Source: Paraphysoderma sedebokerense (lineage: Eukaryota; Blastocladiomycota; Physodermatomycetes; Physodermatales; Physodermataceae). From it: a stretch of 64,000 nt of DNA. Under the pieces are notes generated by a model. That model saw only the letters and a program-made list of their open reading frames with translations, made no database searches and was not told the DNA's origin. Where the stretch lies: positions 124,001-188,000 of the forward strand of contig JAHLJZ010000020.1 of NCBI GenBank assembly GCA_025602915.1. Direction: 5' to 3'. Of the stretch, positions 24,143 through 34,924 are shown one piece after another (the first letter of the stretch is position 1; every line of letters starts with the position of its first letter). A program made the position numbers and the translations under genes.

Positions 24143-25646
24143 TTATCCCATATTTTCTGAGGTAACAGCCAAAATCAATGGAAGCTCGCTAGTACTTTTG
24201 AACTTAATAACTTGATTCGAATCGTCGAAACTAGTTTGTTCAATATCTCCATTGATATTAGGGCCGAACGGGATAGAGAAGGGACCAAACTTGATTTCTC
24301 CTCCGCTACCAATTTTAATGTTATGCGTGAACTCATTGTACATGGCTTTGTCAAGTCTTACTGAAACTGCTGGTTGATAACCTAGTACGACATTGGTGAT
24401 GAGGTTGTTGAGTGTTCCATCGTTACCAAAGAAAGGTGGATTGACATCCTTTACGTGTTGGCGGAATCGGTTGATGACAACAGGGTCATACCAGGTGCCT
24501 ATTAAGAATTTTAATAATAAATCGATGGATTAGCTAAGGAGAGTAAGATTGCTAATGCAATTACGACATACCAGGACGGACTTGGAAAGAGCCGAGGTGA
24601 GATAAAGTTACGTTCATGGCGAAGCTCGTAACAACTTTATTCTTCATGGCTGTCTTGCTTCCACTCTTGAACTGAATGGAAATGAACGGTGCCCACTCCA
24701 TGGGGGTGGTAAGGTCGAAACCCCAGCCGAAATCTCTGGAATTAGACTTCTTGGAATTACCAGCAATTTGAAATTTGACTTGTTTCTTCGGTCCTTTTAA
24801 CCATTCACTGTAAGCTTTTTCGAACCCAAACAAGTAGTAAGTTGGAGAGAATGTTTGAATGGTTTGTCCATCGTCTGTTGTGGCGGTATCAATCGGCATG
24901 TTATACCCCGTCGGTTTGAAATCTTCTTTGGCCAACCTGACCTTATTCAAAGTCTTTTGGATTAATCCAGCGCCAATACCGTTGGTTCGAGTCTCGATAC
25001 GTTGAATGTCAATTTCTACACTATCAAGCTGCTGTTTGATGGCTCTGTATTCTTGGTATTTTGAGGAGGCCCAGCCTTCGAAGGGCTGGGACGTCTGAGA
25101 ACGTACCCAGGCTTTGTGAGCATTGTTACGCACTTCGGAAAGACGAGCAGCTAACTCGGATTGCCGGCTGTGAAGATTTTCCAACCTGACTGACTGATCA
25201 GCACTGTAATTGCCCAACTTTCGGGTTGATAATTCCTCAAGGTATAATTCATAGTTTGTTGAAAACGAATTGGCCGCATTCGTTTTGTAGAAAAGGTAGT
25301 CTGGAACGGCATCTGCTATCGTAAATAATTGTCGGTTGCGGATCTGAGGCGACGGATTCGATAGGTCAACGTAACTGCCAAGACCTGCTGGGTGGAAGGC
25401 TCTTTTAGATTTCGACTTTGGGTCTTGAGAGGGTACAGTGGATGAAACTAGTTCAAGCTGTCTCTTCCATTGATCCCATAATTCGTCGTTTGGATCAGTG
25501 GCAGGAGAAGTACCGGCCGGCTGAGGATGAGCGGTGTTGGAATTCTGGCCAGGTCGAGGTCTTTTGTTGAGTCCCGTTGTTGCAGTCCAGAGGGACGCTT
25601 CGGAGAAGTATAAAAGACAAGCGAGGACAACGAAGATGTGCTGCAT
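24143..25646 (-). CDS. Secreted protein of unknown function
   Basis: I do not recognise the family. Exons 25646-24572 and 24498-24143 give 476 residues. An N-terminal signal peptide (MQHIFVVLACLLYFSEA, cleavage probably near residue 18) is followed by a Pro/Thr/Ser-rich stretch. Then come a helical, coiled-coil-like segment at about 130-225 with many Arg, Glu and Gln residues, and a C-terminal half rich in Val, Thr, Gly and aromatic residues that looks mainly beta. No transmembrane helix is seen after the signal. The architecture (signal, helical hairpin, beta-rich end) recalls large uncharacterised fungal secreted families. It lies between the two WOPR genes on the opposite strand. Confidence 0.75.
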
Positions 25647-28600
25647 CGTCGGAAAAAGATAATCTGCCGGTGGTTTGTGAAATTATACTCTAAACTAGCC
25701 TTTTAATCTATGTGCTTCAAGTGGGTATTCTTTTCGATGTTACCGAGGTCGGTTAATCACAACAGTCACAAATACTTTTGGACACTCGGAAGTATTAAAA
25801 GGAATCACTCAATATGGAAACTAGCGAGGGAGGCTGTTGCTAGTGGGCAAAAAGAATCACAGACAAGCGTTGGGGACCACAACAGACCCCCTCATGGTTT
25901 TATTCAGATGAGCATCACTCCCCATATCGGCGAGTCTCCCCTTGTCTGATATCAAACGAAGAGCGTTTCAACACGGATCCGCGCAGCGCATTGGATTGTC
26001 CCCTTTGGTCCGCCGCGTTTCGCTCTGCCCCAGCATTGCTTATCCGCCCTCCGCTAACACACCACAATACCGCTCTCATTCTTGAAACCTGTATCGAAAC
26101 AAGTGTGACCGGTGGTTAGATATTCATTGTCTGGACAGAATCAACAACGATGCATGATGTGATGCTTGCGCAGTGACGTATTACATAGTTTAATACAGTT
26201 TTAATCAAAGCAATAAATTTTATATTGGCTTTACTGGGCATGTTAATCAAATACGTATAATAATCCTTGCAAATATACGCAGTTCCTTTGGTAATAGCAG
26301 TTATAATTGGCTGTACTATACTTCGACTCTTAATTTTAGTTTGGTTATCGAAGGTCGCTCGCGCCATATTACGATCAAGGTATTAGGGACAAATTCACGT
26401 CCCCCTCGACCCCTACTTAAATGTCCTGCTTAACACTATAATGAAAATCTCTTCATTATACTTGACTGTTAAATTTCGGCTGATAACCCAAGATAACTCG
26501 GAGAGTGGCAATCCAGTTTTAGGAGCCTATTACCACAAGGAAAGGCGGCATAAATTAAGCAACACTCATTGATAACTTTGGTTCAAATCGATTGCATAAT
26601 CAAGCAAAGTCAAGCCGGAAACTAAATAATGAATAAATCAATATTTCAGCTTACATGTCGTGTCAAATTCCGATAATAAACACAGAGGAGTGTGAGAAGC
26701 CCGTACATTCCGGTAGCAGCGTTTTCCTCCTCACTGGCTCTATTTCCTCCCATTTCGTTCAGCCTACATGATAATTATACCGAATACAATTTGTATTTAT
26801 TTTAAAAAGATTGACGCAGCGTATGCTATAAATCCGTCGTCCGTCAGAATAGCGACTGAGTAACTTTGCTAAAGTGGTGGCAAAATCCACATATATAGGA
26901 CTGAGCCTGGCAGTTTGAAGTCGCTTGCTAGCCGCGACTTCTGTTTATTTATTGAAGAGATGCTTCGAAGGAAAATGAATGTTCTAACTGTTGCACCCAT
27001 TGCACCCATTGCTCCTATAATTCGTTATCAGATTCTCGTCTTCTACTATTGATTAAACTTCGGGTAAATCGCGACCGGATTTGCAGACTATTTTGCCATT
27101 GAAGCGGAAGAATTGAGGAGGAGAGAAAATCAGGCTAAAACGACGACAATTCGCATTTTGTTGAAAATTGTCTGATACTTCGAAAGTGATGTCAACGTAG
27201 ATATATAGAATTCAGGATTTCTTGAAGATCTATAATGAGAATGATACTCAATTGCTTTCTACAGTGTTAGTACGTGGGGGAGGCTTTCTTTTAATGCGAT
27301 CTGTCTGATGTGAGAATAGGCAAGCTGGAATCAATTCAATAACCACCCTTAATTGTATTTACTTAAACAAGACTGCGGTTCTTCGCCGTTGCCAATGCAC
27401 AAAGAGATCAGCGAGAGTTGTGGAATGATGCTGGAAGATGGCCAGTTCGGACCAGTCCTGCAGCGGGTCACTCCTGCTCCTGCGGAACTATGACGCGATC
27501 GCGCACCTACTTACGGAGAATTAAAGCAGAGACGCACCGCAAGAAGTAAGATGCGTAAATAATGGCGTATTATTGTGTTAGAAAGCGACAATTCTTCTCT
27601 CTTTGACGTACTTGCTGCTGAATTGCAAACGCTCCTGAAAATGCAGCAGGACTTGGAAATGTGGAACTGACAATGTCGCAGATAAGGCGACTTTTGTATT
27701 AATTTGGGAGACTCTAACGTGCTGGATGAATCGACCCACATAGATACTATCACAGTTGATGCATATTATGTAGTTATATAACAGATTTATTATCTTATCC
27801 ACAAACTTGCTGTACATGGCCTCCCTAGCCGTCGCAATGAATGATGCTAGAAACGACTAAGAACGGAGCGAGCAGGGGGAGAGTAGAATGAGAACTACAT
27901 AGAATCTGCGGCTTCAGTAGAAATATATTGATGTCAATTGCTCCAGACTCCAGAGTATTCTTTGATTTTATTCTTTATTCCTTAATTTGATCGGAGATAT
28001 TATCAGAGATCTGCTCAATTCTAATCGGGTGTGAAAATCCTGTACCAGATGACGACCGGATGCATGTGCCTGATTGTGGTACAATTACGTCATTTGATGA
28101 AACTGCTGTTAAGATAATTGCAGAAAAATCCGCCTCTGTGATAAATTTCCCCATTCATCTCTGTGCGGATCAAAAGTCCCTATTTGCGGGGTATTCGGAG
28201 ATCCAAGTTCCATCGGAGGTGTCGCCACATCCACGCAGCCGATGACAGACCGGGCCTTTCGCTGATGAAAGAGAAGATAGGTGCTACGAAAGGCGGAACC
28301 ATGAAAGAACCAAAAATCCGACCGCCATTTCTCAGCGTTGTTTCTCTTTTTATGGTTTCCCCCCTTAAAGATTCCCAAAACTCCTTGCAACAAATTGGAA
28401 TTACTTTCTCTCGCCATAATTCTTGGTAGCCAGCATTATAAAGGAAATTAATTTGCTGGTGTTCTCGACTTTAATTTGGCGGCTTTTTTGATATCTGCAT
28501 GTTCGGCTAGCATTCTACTCTAGCCTTAAAAAATTTCTGCCAAAGCTTCTATTTCTTGTATATACCGGCAGAGTCTCTTCTCAATTCGACAAACTTTCTC

Positions 28601-28688
28601 CTCAAATTTTTCTTCACGTAAACCGTGGTTCTGTGTCACCATTCAGTTGGTTCAAAATTGACCCATCGTATCTCATTGAGAATATTGG
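25647..28688. promoter_or_regulatory. 3 kb gene-free region upstream of the second WOPR gene
   Basis: The longest stretch without a supportable gene. It contains the promoter of the secreted-protein gene at its left end and presumably a long promoter for the WOPR gene. A short tandem repeat of TTGCACCCA lies near 26991-27010 (with a partial third unit). GC content is mixed, with a richer patch at 25970-26060. No transposon ends, tRNA or long conserved frame could be found. Confidence 0.45.
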
Positions 28689-30322
28689 ATGCCTCAGTCC
28701 GCCAAAACTTCTGCACCAACTGACAACACTCGGTTCCCTAATACATCCTCTGTCAAGACGCCAGTGTATTCATCGGGTCCAGCTTTACCCATTCAGTCTT
28801 ACTCTTCAACAATTACGCATTCAACCAATTCCTCATTTGACGTCACCACTTCCAGTCATGATTTTGCTATCACTAATATTTCCACTTCAAGTGCTCCAGA
28901 GACCCATGGCTATCCTAGCTCACAAATATTACCAGAAACGCACCCTTACTCGAATACTATCGCGGAGCAATATGAAAGCTTTTTCGGTTGTATCAACGAC
29001 TTTTACGATGCCATCGTGGTTGTGGAAGCTGCAAGAATCGGTAAAACGAGACGAATTGAACGACGGCAGGATATTCCTAAAAATATATTGAGGAGTGGAT
29101 CTGTTTTCGTGTATAGTGAATCGGAGAGTAGAATTCTGAGGTGGACTGTATGTATCCTACTATAATACGTCTCTTAATTTGCTTTCGCGGGTTTTAGTTG
29201 TTTAATCGATTTGTCACACGATATCTAACATATATTAATCTCATCCTTCCCCTTTATGTAACAGGATGGACGATGTAAGTTTTTCCAACTACTTCTTCGT
29301 TTGCTTCATACGACATTTCGGACCGCCCAAAGACGATATCTTCTAATTATGCTAACTTTTTGCCAGCCTGGACCCCATCTCGAGTTTCTGGCAACTTTCT
29401 CGTGTACAAAGAAACATATCGCCGTGATCCTACCACTCAACGTTTTTCAGGGGCTCCAGAGGTGGACGCGTTTTCGCTCGTGATACCCAACGGTCTAGTG
29501 AAGAAGACAGCAACTGTCTATACATCTTCGCATGAGAAGTGGGTCTTATGTTGCTATTATCGTGAACGAGATATATTCAATGCAGACAATCCCAATGGGC
29601 ATTTGCTTTCGCCTTCTGTCAGTTGGGCTAAAAAATTGGATATTAATGTACCTAGGACGTTGTATCCTAAATTTGATGAGTTTATGGACAAAGAAGCTAG
29701 GAAATCTTTCATGGCTACAAGAGCCAGACAGTTGACTGAAATGACTAGCGCAAGCAAAATGGGACAAAGGTTAATGGATACGGAAGGAGGATATGCCCCG
29801 CGGCATGAAGATTGCGAGCAAGATTGTGACGAAAAAACCAGTCAGGATCAAGAAGATGCCGCTTCAATCATTTCTCATCGTTCCAGACATTCTACACATT
29901 CTTCTACAGCTGGAGGGACTCATAGCATTCCGTTGTCATCTGATCTTTCTGTCGTCGATGTGAATCATGGAACTTTTTCTCCGACATCTCCAACTGCATC
30001 CTTTGCCTCGTCTACAATCAACTTTCCGCCTGTCGCAATGGCGGCTTCTTCCGCACATCCTCACTTACGGTTAGATCTACATTCAAGTATGAATTCTTTA
30101 GGACACCAAACTCTCCCAAATTCGACACATCACGTAAATCATGCTCCTTCATTTGGTGCTCATGTCCAATCTCCTTCGCAATTACCACCTCTGTTCGGAC
30201 TTAATCACCATGATAGCCTGCATAATCATCCGGGACGACATTACCGAGACCGCCATCTTCATGACCGGAAAGATATTAACATGTTAGATGAGCAATCGAA
30301 AGCATTCTTCAATAGGCGATAG
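28689..30322 (+). CDS. Gti1/Pac2-family WOPR transcription regulator, copy 2
   Basis: Paralogue of the gene at 22299. Exons 28689-29147, 29265-29274 (10 nt) and 29367-30322 give 474 residues. WOPRa: YESFFGCINDFYDAIVVVEA, RRQDIPKNILRSGSVFVYSE, LRWTDG; then WTPSRVSGNFLVYKETYRR; WOPRb: PNGLVKKTATV, KWVLCCYYRERD, VPRTLYPKF. The Ser/Thr-rich N-terminus starts MPQSA as in copy 1. The tail is His/Ser-rich. Compared with copy 1, the intron after the LYPK motif is absent while the 10-nt exon is kept, so the two genes share an ancestor but have drifted in structure. Confidence 0.95.
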
Positions 30323-30662
30323 GGATATCATGAAAGTTTCATGTTTAAAGCGAGTGTGCGGTGGGTGTTGTAGTTGATCAGTGGCAATGACATGACCTGA
30401 TGAAAGCAATCTATAGGTTCAAGAACCATCAGAATTTCATGTGTCGGCGGTTGGTTGCAAGTAGAATAGAGTTGCGCAAATTGCCTTAAACTATTGAATT
30501 TGTAGATAGTGTTCTGCATATTTGCGGGAAGTTAATGAATTTATTGAATGCTTGAGATTATTCTCTGCAACCTTCGCATATACATTATAACGCTTGTCAC
30601 AATCATAGAGTAATCATGACAATTCCACTCATTGTGAACAAGAGACTAACATTGAAGAAATC

Positions 30663-32301
30663 TTATGTGACATCCTCAGTAGCGATTTGATGTGGCAACG
30701 GAAGTCGAAAAGCTTTTGCATCGATTAGCGTTTGGGTTAAAAGCATCGTGATTTCGTCTACATCAACGCTTTCCTCTATTGTAGGGTTTCCATTATCCTT
30801 TGACACTTGTAGCCGAAGTAACAGTTGGTCGAATTCATCTTCACTGCTGTCTTCAATCGTATTTGAGACGGGATTTGTTATATCAGTGCTTTCAAAACTT
30901 TCATCCGCCGGATTTACACGACCACCCTTCCCTTTCTCGGTCACATCCTGTGGTATCGTATTCCTTATCTCCTTTACACGACTTTTCAATCCCATGTGCC
31001 ATCCGTTCGCTCTGAACTGCATATCGGATATCAAATCTCCCCATCGCAACTGAGCTCGGCAAAGAGGACATGAGCCTGATATTGGCAATAACGTGAACTG
31101 TGATACAGAAGGTTCGGCCTTATCGTCTTTCGATATCTCTGCTTTCAGGAACCAATGAGAGAGACATTGAATATGGGATATCATGCGGCATTGATGCCGA
31201 TTACAGCCGAGCCAAGTCTTGGGGTCCTTATGTAAAGTTCAATCGAATTGAGTGATCATTCAAGAAATGCACGAAAGTATCCTCTCTACTATACCTCAAT
31301 ATTAACAACATCCATGCAAATAATACAATCAGTGGAAGACGCCGCAAAGCGTTCCAATTTCTCAATTCGATCTTGCAGGATCCATTCTAAGGGGCATGTC
31401 GTTATAGCGATTAAGACTGATGAATATCGGCGGGCCGAACACGTACCGTCCGCATCTCTATCGCCAAAATCGTATGGTAGCTCTTCCAGTGGCCCATGAC
31501 TGGTCACCACATGAGCAGGCAAAAGTTTCAGCTTTTTAAAGTTATTGGCGACATCGCTGTTAACAAAGTGTAACTTTAGCGGCCAGCGAGAGTATTCGTT
31601 CAAATGAAACATTTCGTTTAAAACATTCAGTTTCGTCTGAAGCTTGATAGCTTTGGTATTTGATGAAGAAAAGAAAATGCCGCATGATTTAAAGTGGCGA
31701 GATAAATGCCTTCACAACCAGTCATTATCTCTCGGCATAAGCCAGATTTGAGTCAGAAGCGAACTTACGGGTCTGTGAAGTGTATGCATCAGTACTGATT
31801 GTGGAAGAGTTTAAATTGGACTGGACAACTAACTTTGCCAGGCCCACTCAAACTACAAAGCGTTTATCGATTGATAGTCAAATTTGGTTTGCGTAGATGT
31901 TTCGAATCATCATAATGACGTACCTGTAATGCAGCCAACTTAATTCAAAGGTTAGCTCGGTATTATCAGCATAAGATATTAATAAATACTCACTTTATTC
32001 GGAAAACCATGGACAATTAACACCATTTCCCTTAAAAATGTACGCAGTCAATGCATTCGAGTTACACGTCACGAAAGCCTACAACCATTCCATATGCGTT
32101 AAGGCATGAAATTGTAAAACATACGAACCACGGCCTTCTCTTCCCCGTCTTCTTTGCACCACCAACTATATCTCCATTATGTTGCCTCAGTCGTCTCACT
32201 GGATTAACCGTTGAACCAACGTAACTGTGGTTCTTGAACCTCGAATTAAGGGAACTTAGTAGATAACAACCGAAAAATGGGCTGGACAGATCGCTTGCCA
32301 T
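30663..32301 (-). CDS. SLX1: SLX1 structure-specific endonuclease subunit
   Basis: Catalytic subunit of the SLX1-SLX4 nuclease, which cuts branched DNA including Holliday junctions. Exons: 32301-32129, 32030-31994, 31938-31924 (15 nt), 31852-31834 (19 nt), 31772-31769 (4 nt), 31709-31447, 31386-31295, 31226-30663; 388 residues. The GIY-YIG domain has [28 protein letters not shown], then [32 protein letters not shown] across the small exons. The C-terminal zinc domain has CIIC, GC-x4-C, H-x2-C and CPLC, as in SLX1 RING-like modules. The 4-nt exon supplies the Asn-Pro of the conserved WQNP motif and has a CAG acceptor and GTAAGT donor. Intron 1 uses GTTCGT. An acidic tail follows the zinc domain. 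Confidence 0.93.
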
Positions 32302-32501
32302 ATGCCTCAGTCAGTCTCTTTTGGTGCGTATCGATTTAAAGCAGAGTGAAGGATTGTTCCCTGCCAGAGGGGAGAAGGAAGAGTGGAATGAATGCCGCGG
32401 AGTTGGGTAATTTGGCCATGGCGCAGATGCACGTGATTGCAAACAAAAGCAGACACCGTGTATGAAGGACTCGATTAAACTTCCAACAATACAGCGCAAA
32501 G
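32302..32501. promoter_or_regulatory. Divergent promoter of SLX1 and RPC5 with a CACGTG box
   Basis: 200 bases between divergent starts. A palindromic CACGTG E-box at 32430-32435 lies 67 bases before the RPC5 start. The same hexamer occurs upstream of three other genes in the window. Confidence 0.4.
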
Positions 32502-34817
32502 ATGACCGGTTCTCTGGGAATCGATGATTCACCTTATAAAGATGAGGATTACTTCAGTGAAGGAGATGAAATTGTGAAAGAAATACCCGTGTACTTCTCC
32601 GAACAATTAGCACAGCACTTATATCTCTTCCAACACCCAATTCGAACGAGGGCGTACACTCCGGAAACGGCTCCAATAGCGGCCAGAATTAAGCCGAAAG
32701 CACAAATGATTGAACTTGACTTGCCTATGAATAAGAATTCCGCAACCTATGACGAAGAAAAGGGGAGGGATCTTGGATTGGCGTTTAGTGACAAGAAGGT
32801 TAAGACCGTGTATGACCTGAGCAATTCAGCCGATGATGACGAGGCTTCCGAAGTTCCGTCGATAGAGAAACAAACGCTATCTTCAACGATGATTCCAGCA
32901 AAGGCGAAATATATGGTTGGGATTATTAAAGATGGTTCGATCTCTCTTTTTAACGGGAACCTCTGATTGCAAATTCTGACGTATTTTGATAAAAGATGAG
33001 CTTCATTTGACGGAAATAAATTCCACGATACAATTTCGACCATCACTATCATATTTGGATATAATAGACGATAAAGTCAAAGCCGCTAATAAAAGAGTGG
33101 TGGAGGAGGAAAAGAAATCTCGTGGGGAAGAAGCGAAAGGCAGGGGCGTTCAAATGTCTCTGGGTCGTGTCGAAAGCGCAGATATGGAGCAGGCAAAGAA
33201 GAATAGTATATCTTGGTTACGGAAGCAGGCTCAGGAAGAGGCGTGGCTTAATCTGGAATATTTTGATGAAACGGTAATTGGCGCCGGGACGGTTTCAATC
33301 AATTAATCAATATAGTTTACTAATTTTGAGCATCGCCAGACCGAAGAAGCCAATGTAGTATTTGATCGACTTCTCGCATCACATCGAGACGAACTTAAAT
33401 TCAACGAGACCCCTCGATCGTATTTGGAGAACATCAGTCCGCCCCCAGCGATGAATGCGTAGGTGTTTTTCACCGAAAAATAATTTGAACTCATTCTGAC
33501 TTCTTGACCTGTAGTACCGTTTCGGCCGACGCAATGAATATAAAACCGGGCGTTCATCCACGAGCGGATCTCGCCATCTTAGGCGTGGAGACACAAATTA
33601 AGGCTGTTCTAATGAATGGTAGATCCCTGTCTTCCTTCGCATTTGTGATATGGATGTTGACAACTTGCTTAATCAGCGCATATACTTCCACTGAAGAAGA
33701 TTCAGAGTTTTTTGGACCCTCCTTTATCGGAAGTCGACATACTGAACAAACTGGAGCAATATGCGGTGCTTGTTCACGGAAACTGGGTAGTAAAGTCGGA
33801 ATTGCTATATAAGTACACAGACCGAAAATTGTTTGCTCGGGACTACTTAATATCGCTATTCCAGCAATCAACCGCAAACCCCGCGGAAGTTAGCAGGGCC
33901 GAATTTGTGGCAGCGTCAAAGCTCCTCAATCATGACACCAAACTGCTCTTGGAACAGTTGAGCACACTTGATATGGAGACAAAAATGTGGCGCTTGAAAT
34001 GCAGGGACGATGACAACTTTGTCCAAGAGTATCCGGATGTCGTGTCAAGTCAGCGCAAAATGTTTGAAAAGCCCTTGCATCAGTCCGTATTGTTTCAGTA
34101 GCGTAAGTGAATAGGCATGTCAATTAACATTCTCTTATTCCTCGTAGCGCGAAAGAAGGTCTTGGCCTTATTCCTATGTCGAAAGAGTTGACTCGAATTA
34201 TAAATCGGGCAAAAAAAGCGCAACCTGGCAGCATTGAGGATCCAATACTTGTGAAATCCGAACCCAGTGTGAAACGTGAAAGGAAGGATTCAAAAACAGG
34301 TAAACAGAAGACGGTTATACATCGCATTCAAGATGTAATTGTATCATCGCTGAGAAAAGAAGGTGTAATGAAGAAAGAACAGTTAATAGAAGAAATAAAG
34401 CAGAAAGTCATAGGTTCGTATGAATTTTTATTTCTCATTTAGTCTAATGTTTAAAGTATATAATATACCTGAGCAGACGCGAATGAGGAACAAATCGAAT
34501 CGAAACTAAGTACACATACAGTTATGGTTCAAGATCGCCTCGTACTAAAATCTGTGCCTCCATACGACGATGTACGTTTTGAATTTATTTTTGCCACTGT
34601 ATTTTGTCTGTAAATTGGTTGTGGCTAATCTATTCTTCAGTACCGAAACATTATCCTTAATCTTTTCCGTGCGAAATCAACCATTAAAAAGAACGATGTG
34701 ATTAAAGCATGTAAAGCAGCCATTGGCGACAGTATACCTGTCAAAATGTTTAATCCTATAATGAAAGAATTGTCTAATGAAGTGAAAACCAGTACATATG
34801 TGTTAAAAACGTTGTGA
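32502..34817 (+). CDS. RPC5: RNA polymerase III subunit RPC5 (RPC37/POLR3E)
   Basis: Subunit of the TFIIF-like RPC4-RPC5 heterodimer of Pol III. Exons: 32502-32934, 32996-33273, 33340-33458, 33515-33618, 33677-34091, 34148-34413, 34477-34571, 34641-34817; 628 residues. The N-terminus shows the family core: acidic lead, IVKEIPVYFSEQLAQHLYLFQHP, ARIKPKAQMIELDL. The middle has PPLSEVDILNKLEQYAVLVHGNWVVKS, and the end has winged-helix-like repeats, so this is the long animal-type form, not the short yeast RPC37. The exon 5 end is uncertain: a weak donor at 34092 keeps the frame, whereas the strong GTAAGT at 34105 lies just after an in-frame TAG. Introns 1 and 6 use GTTCGA and GTTCGT. TAH18 starts 107 bases downstream. 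Confidence 0.87.
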
Positions 34818-34924
34818 ATATAATTGATCTCGAGGTCGTGATGTTGATCTCGCGCCTGTAAACAAACTTCACATTCCGCAGAATTGACTAATTTGCATAT
34901 CTAACCTGCTTGCTGAGAATCAGC

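Noticed and set aside
26991-27010. CRISPR-like or satellite repeat
   Set aside because: Only two to three partial units of a 9-base repeat; no spacers and no array.
32062-32301. GIY-YIG homing endonuclease
   Set aside because: The GIY-YIG domain continues through WQNPHLSRH into a C-terminal RING-like zinc domain, which identifies SLX1.
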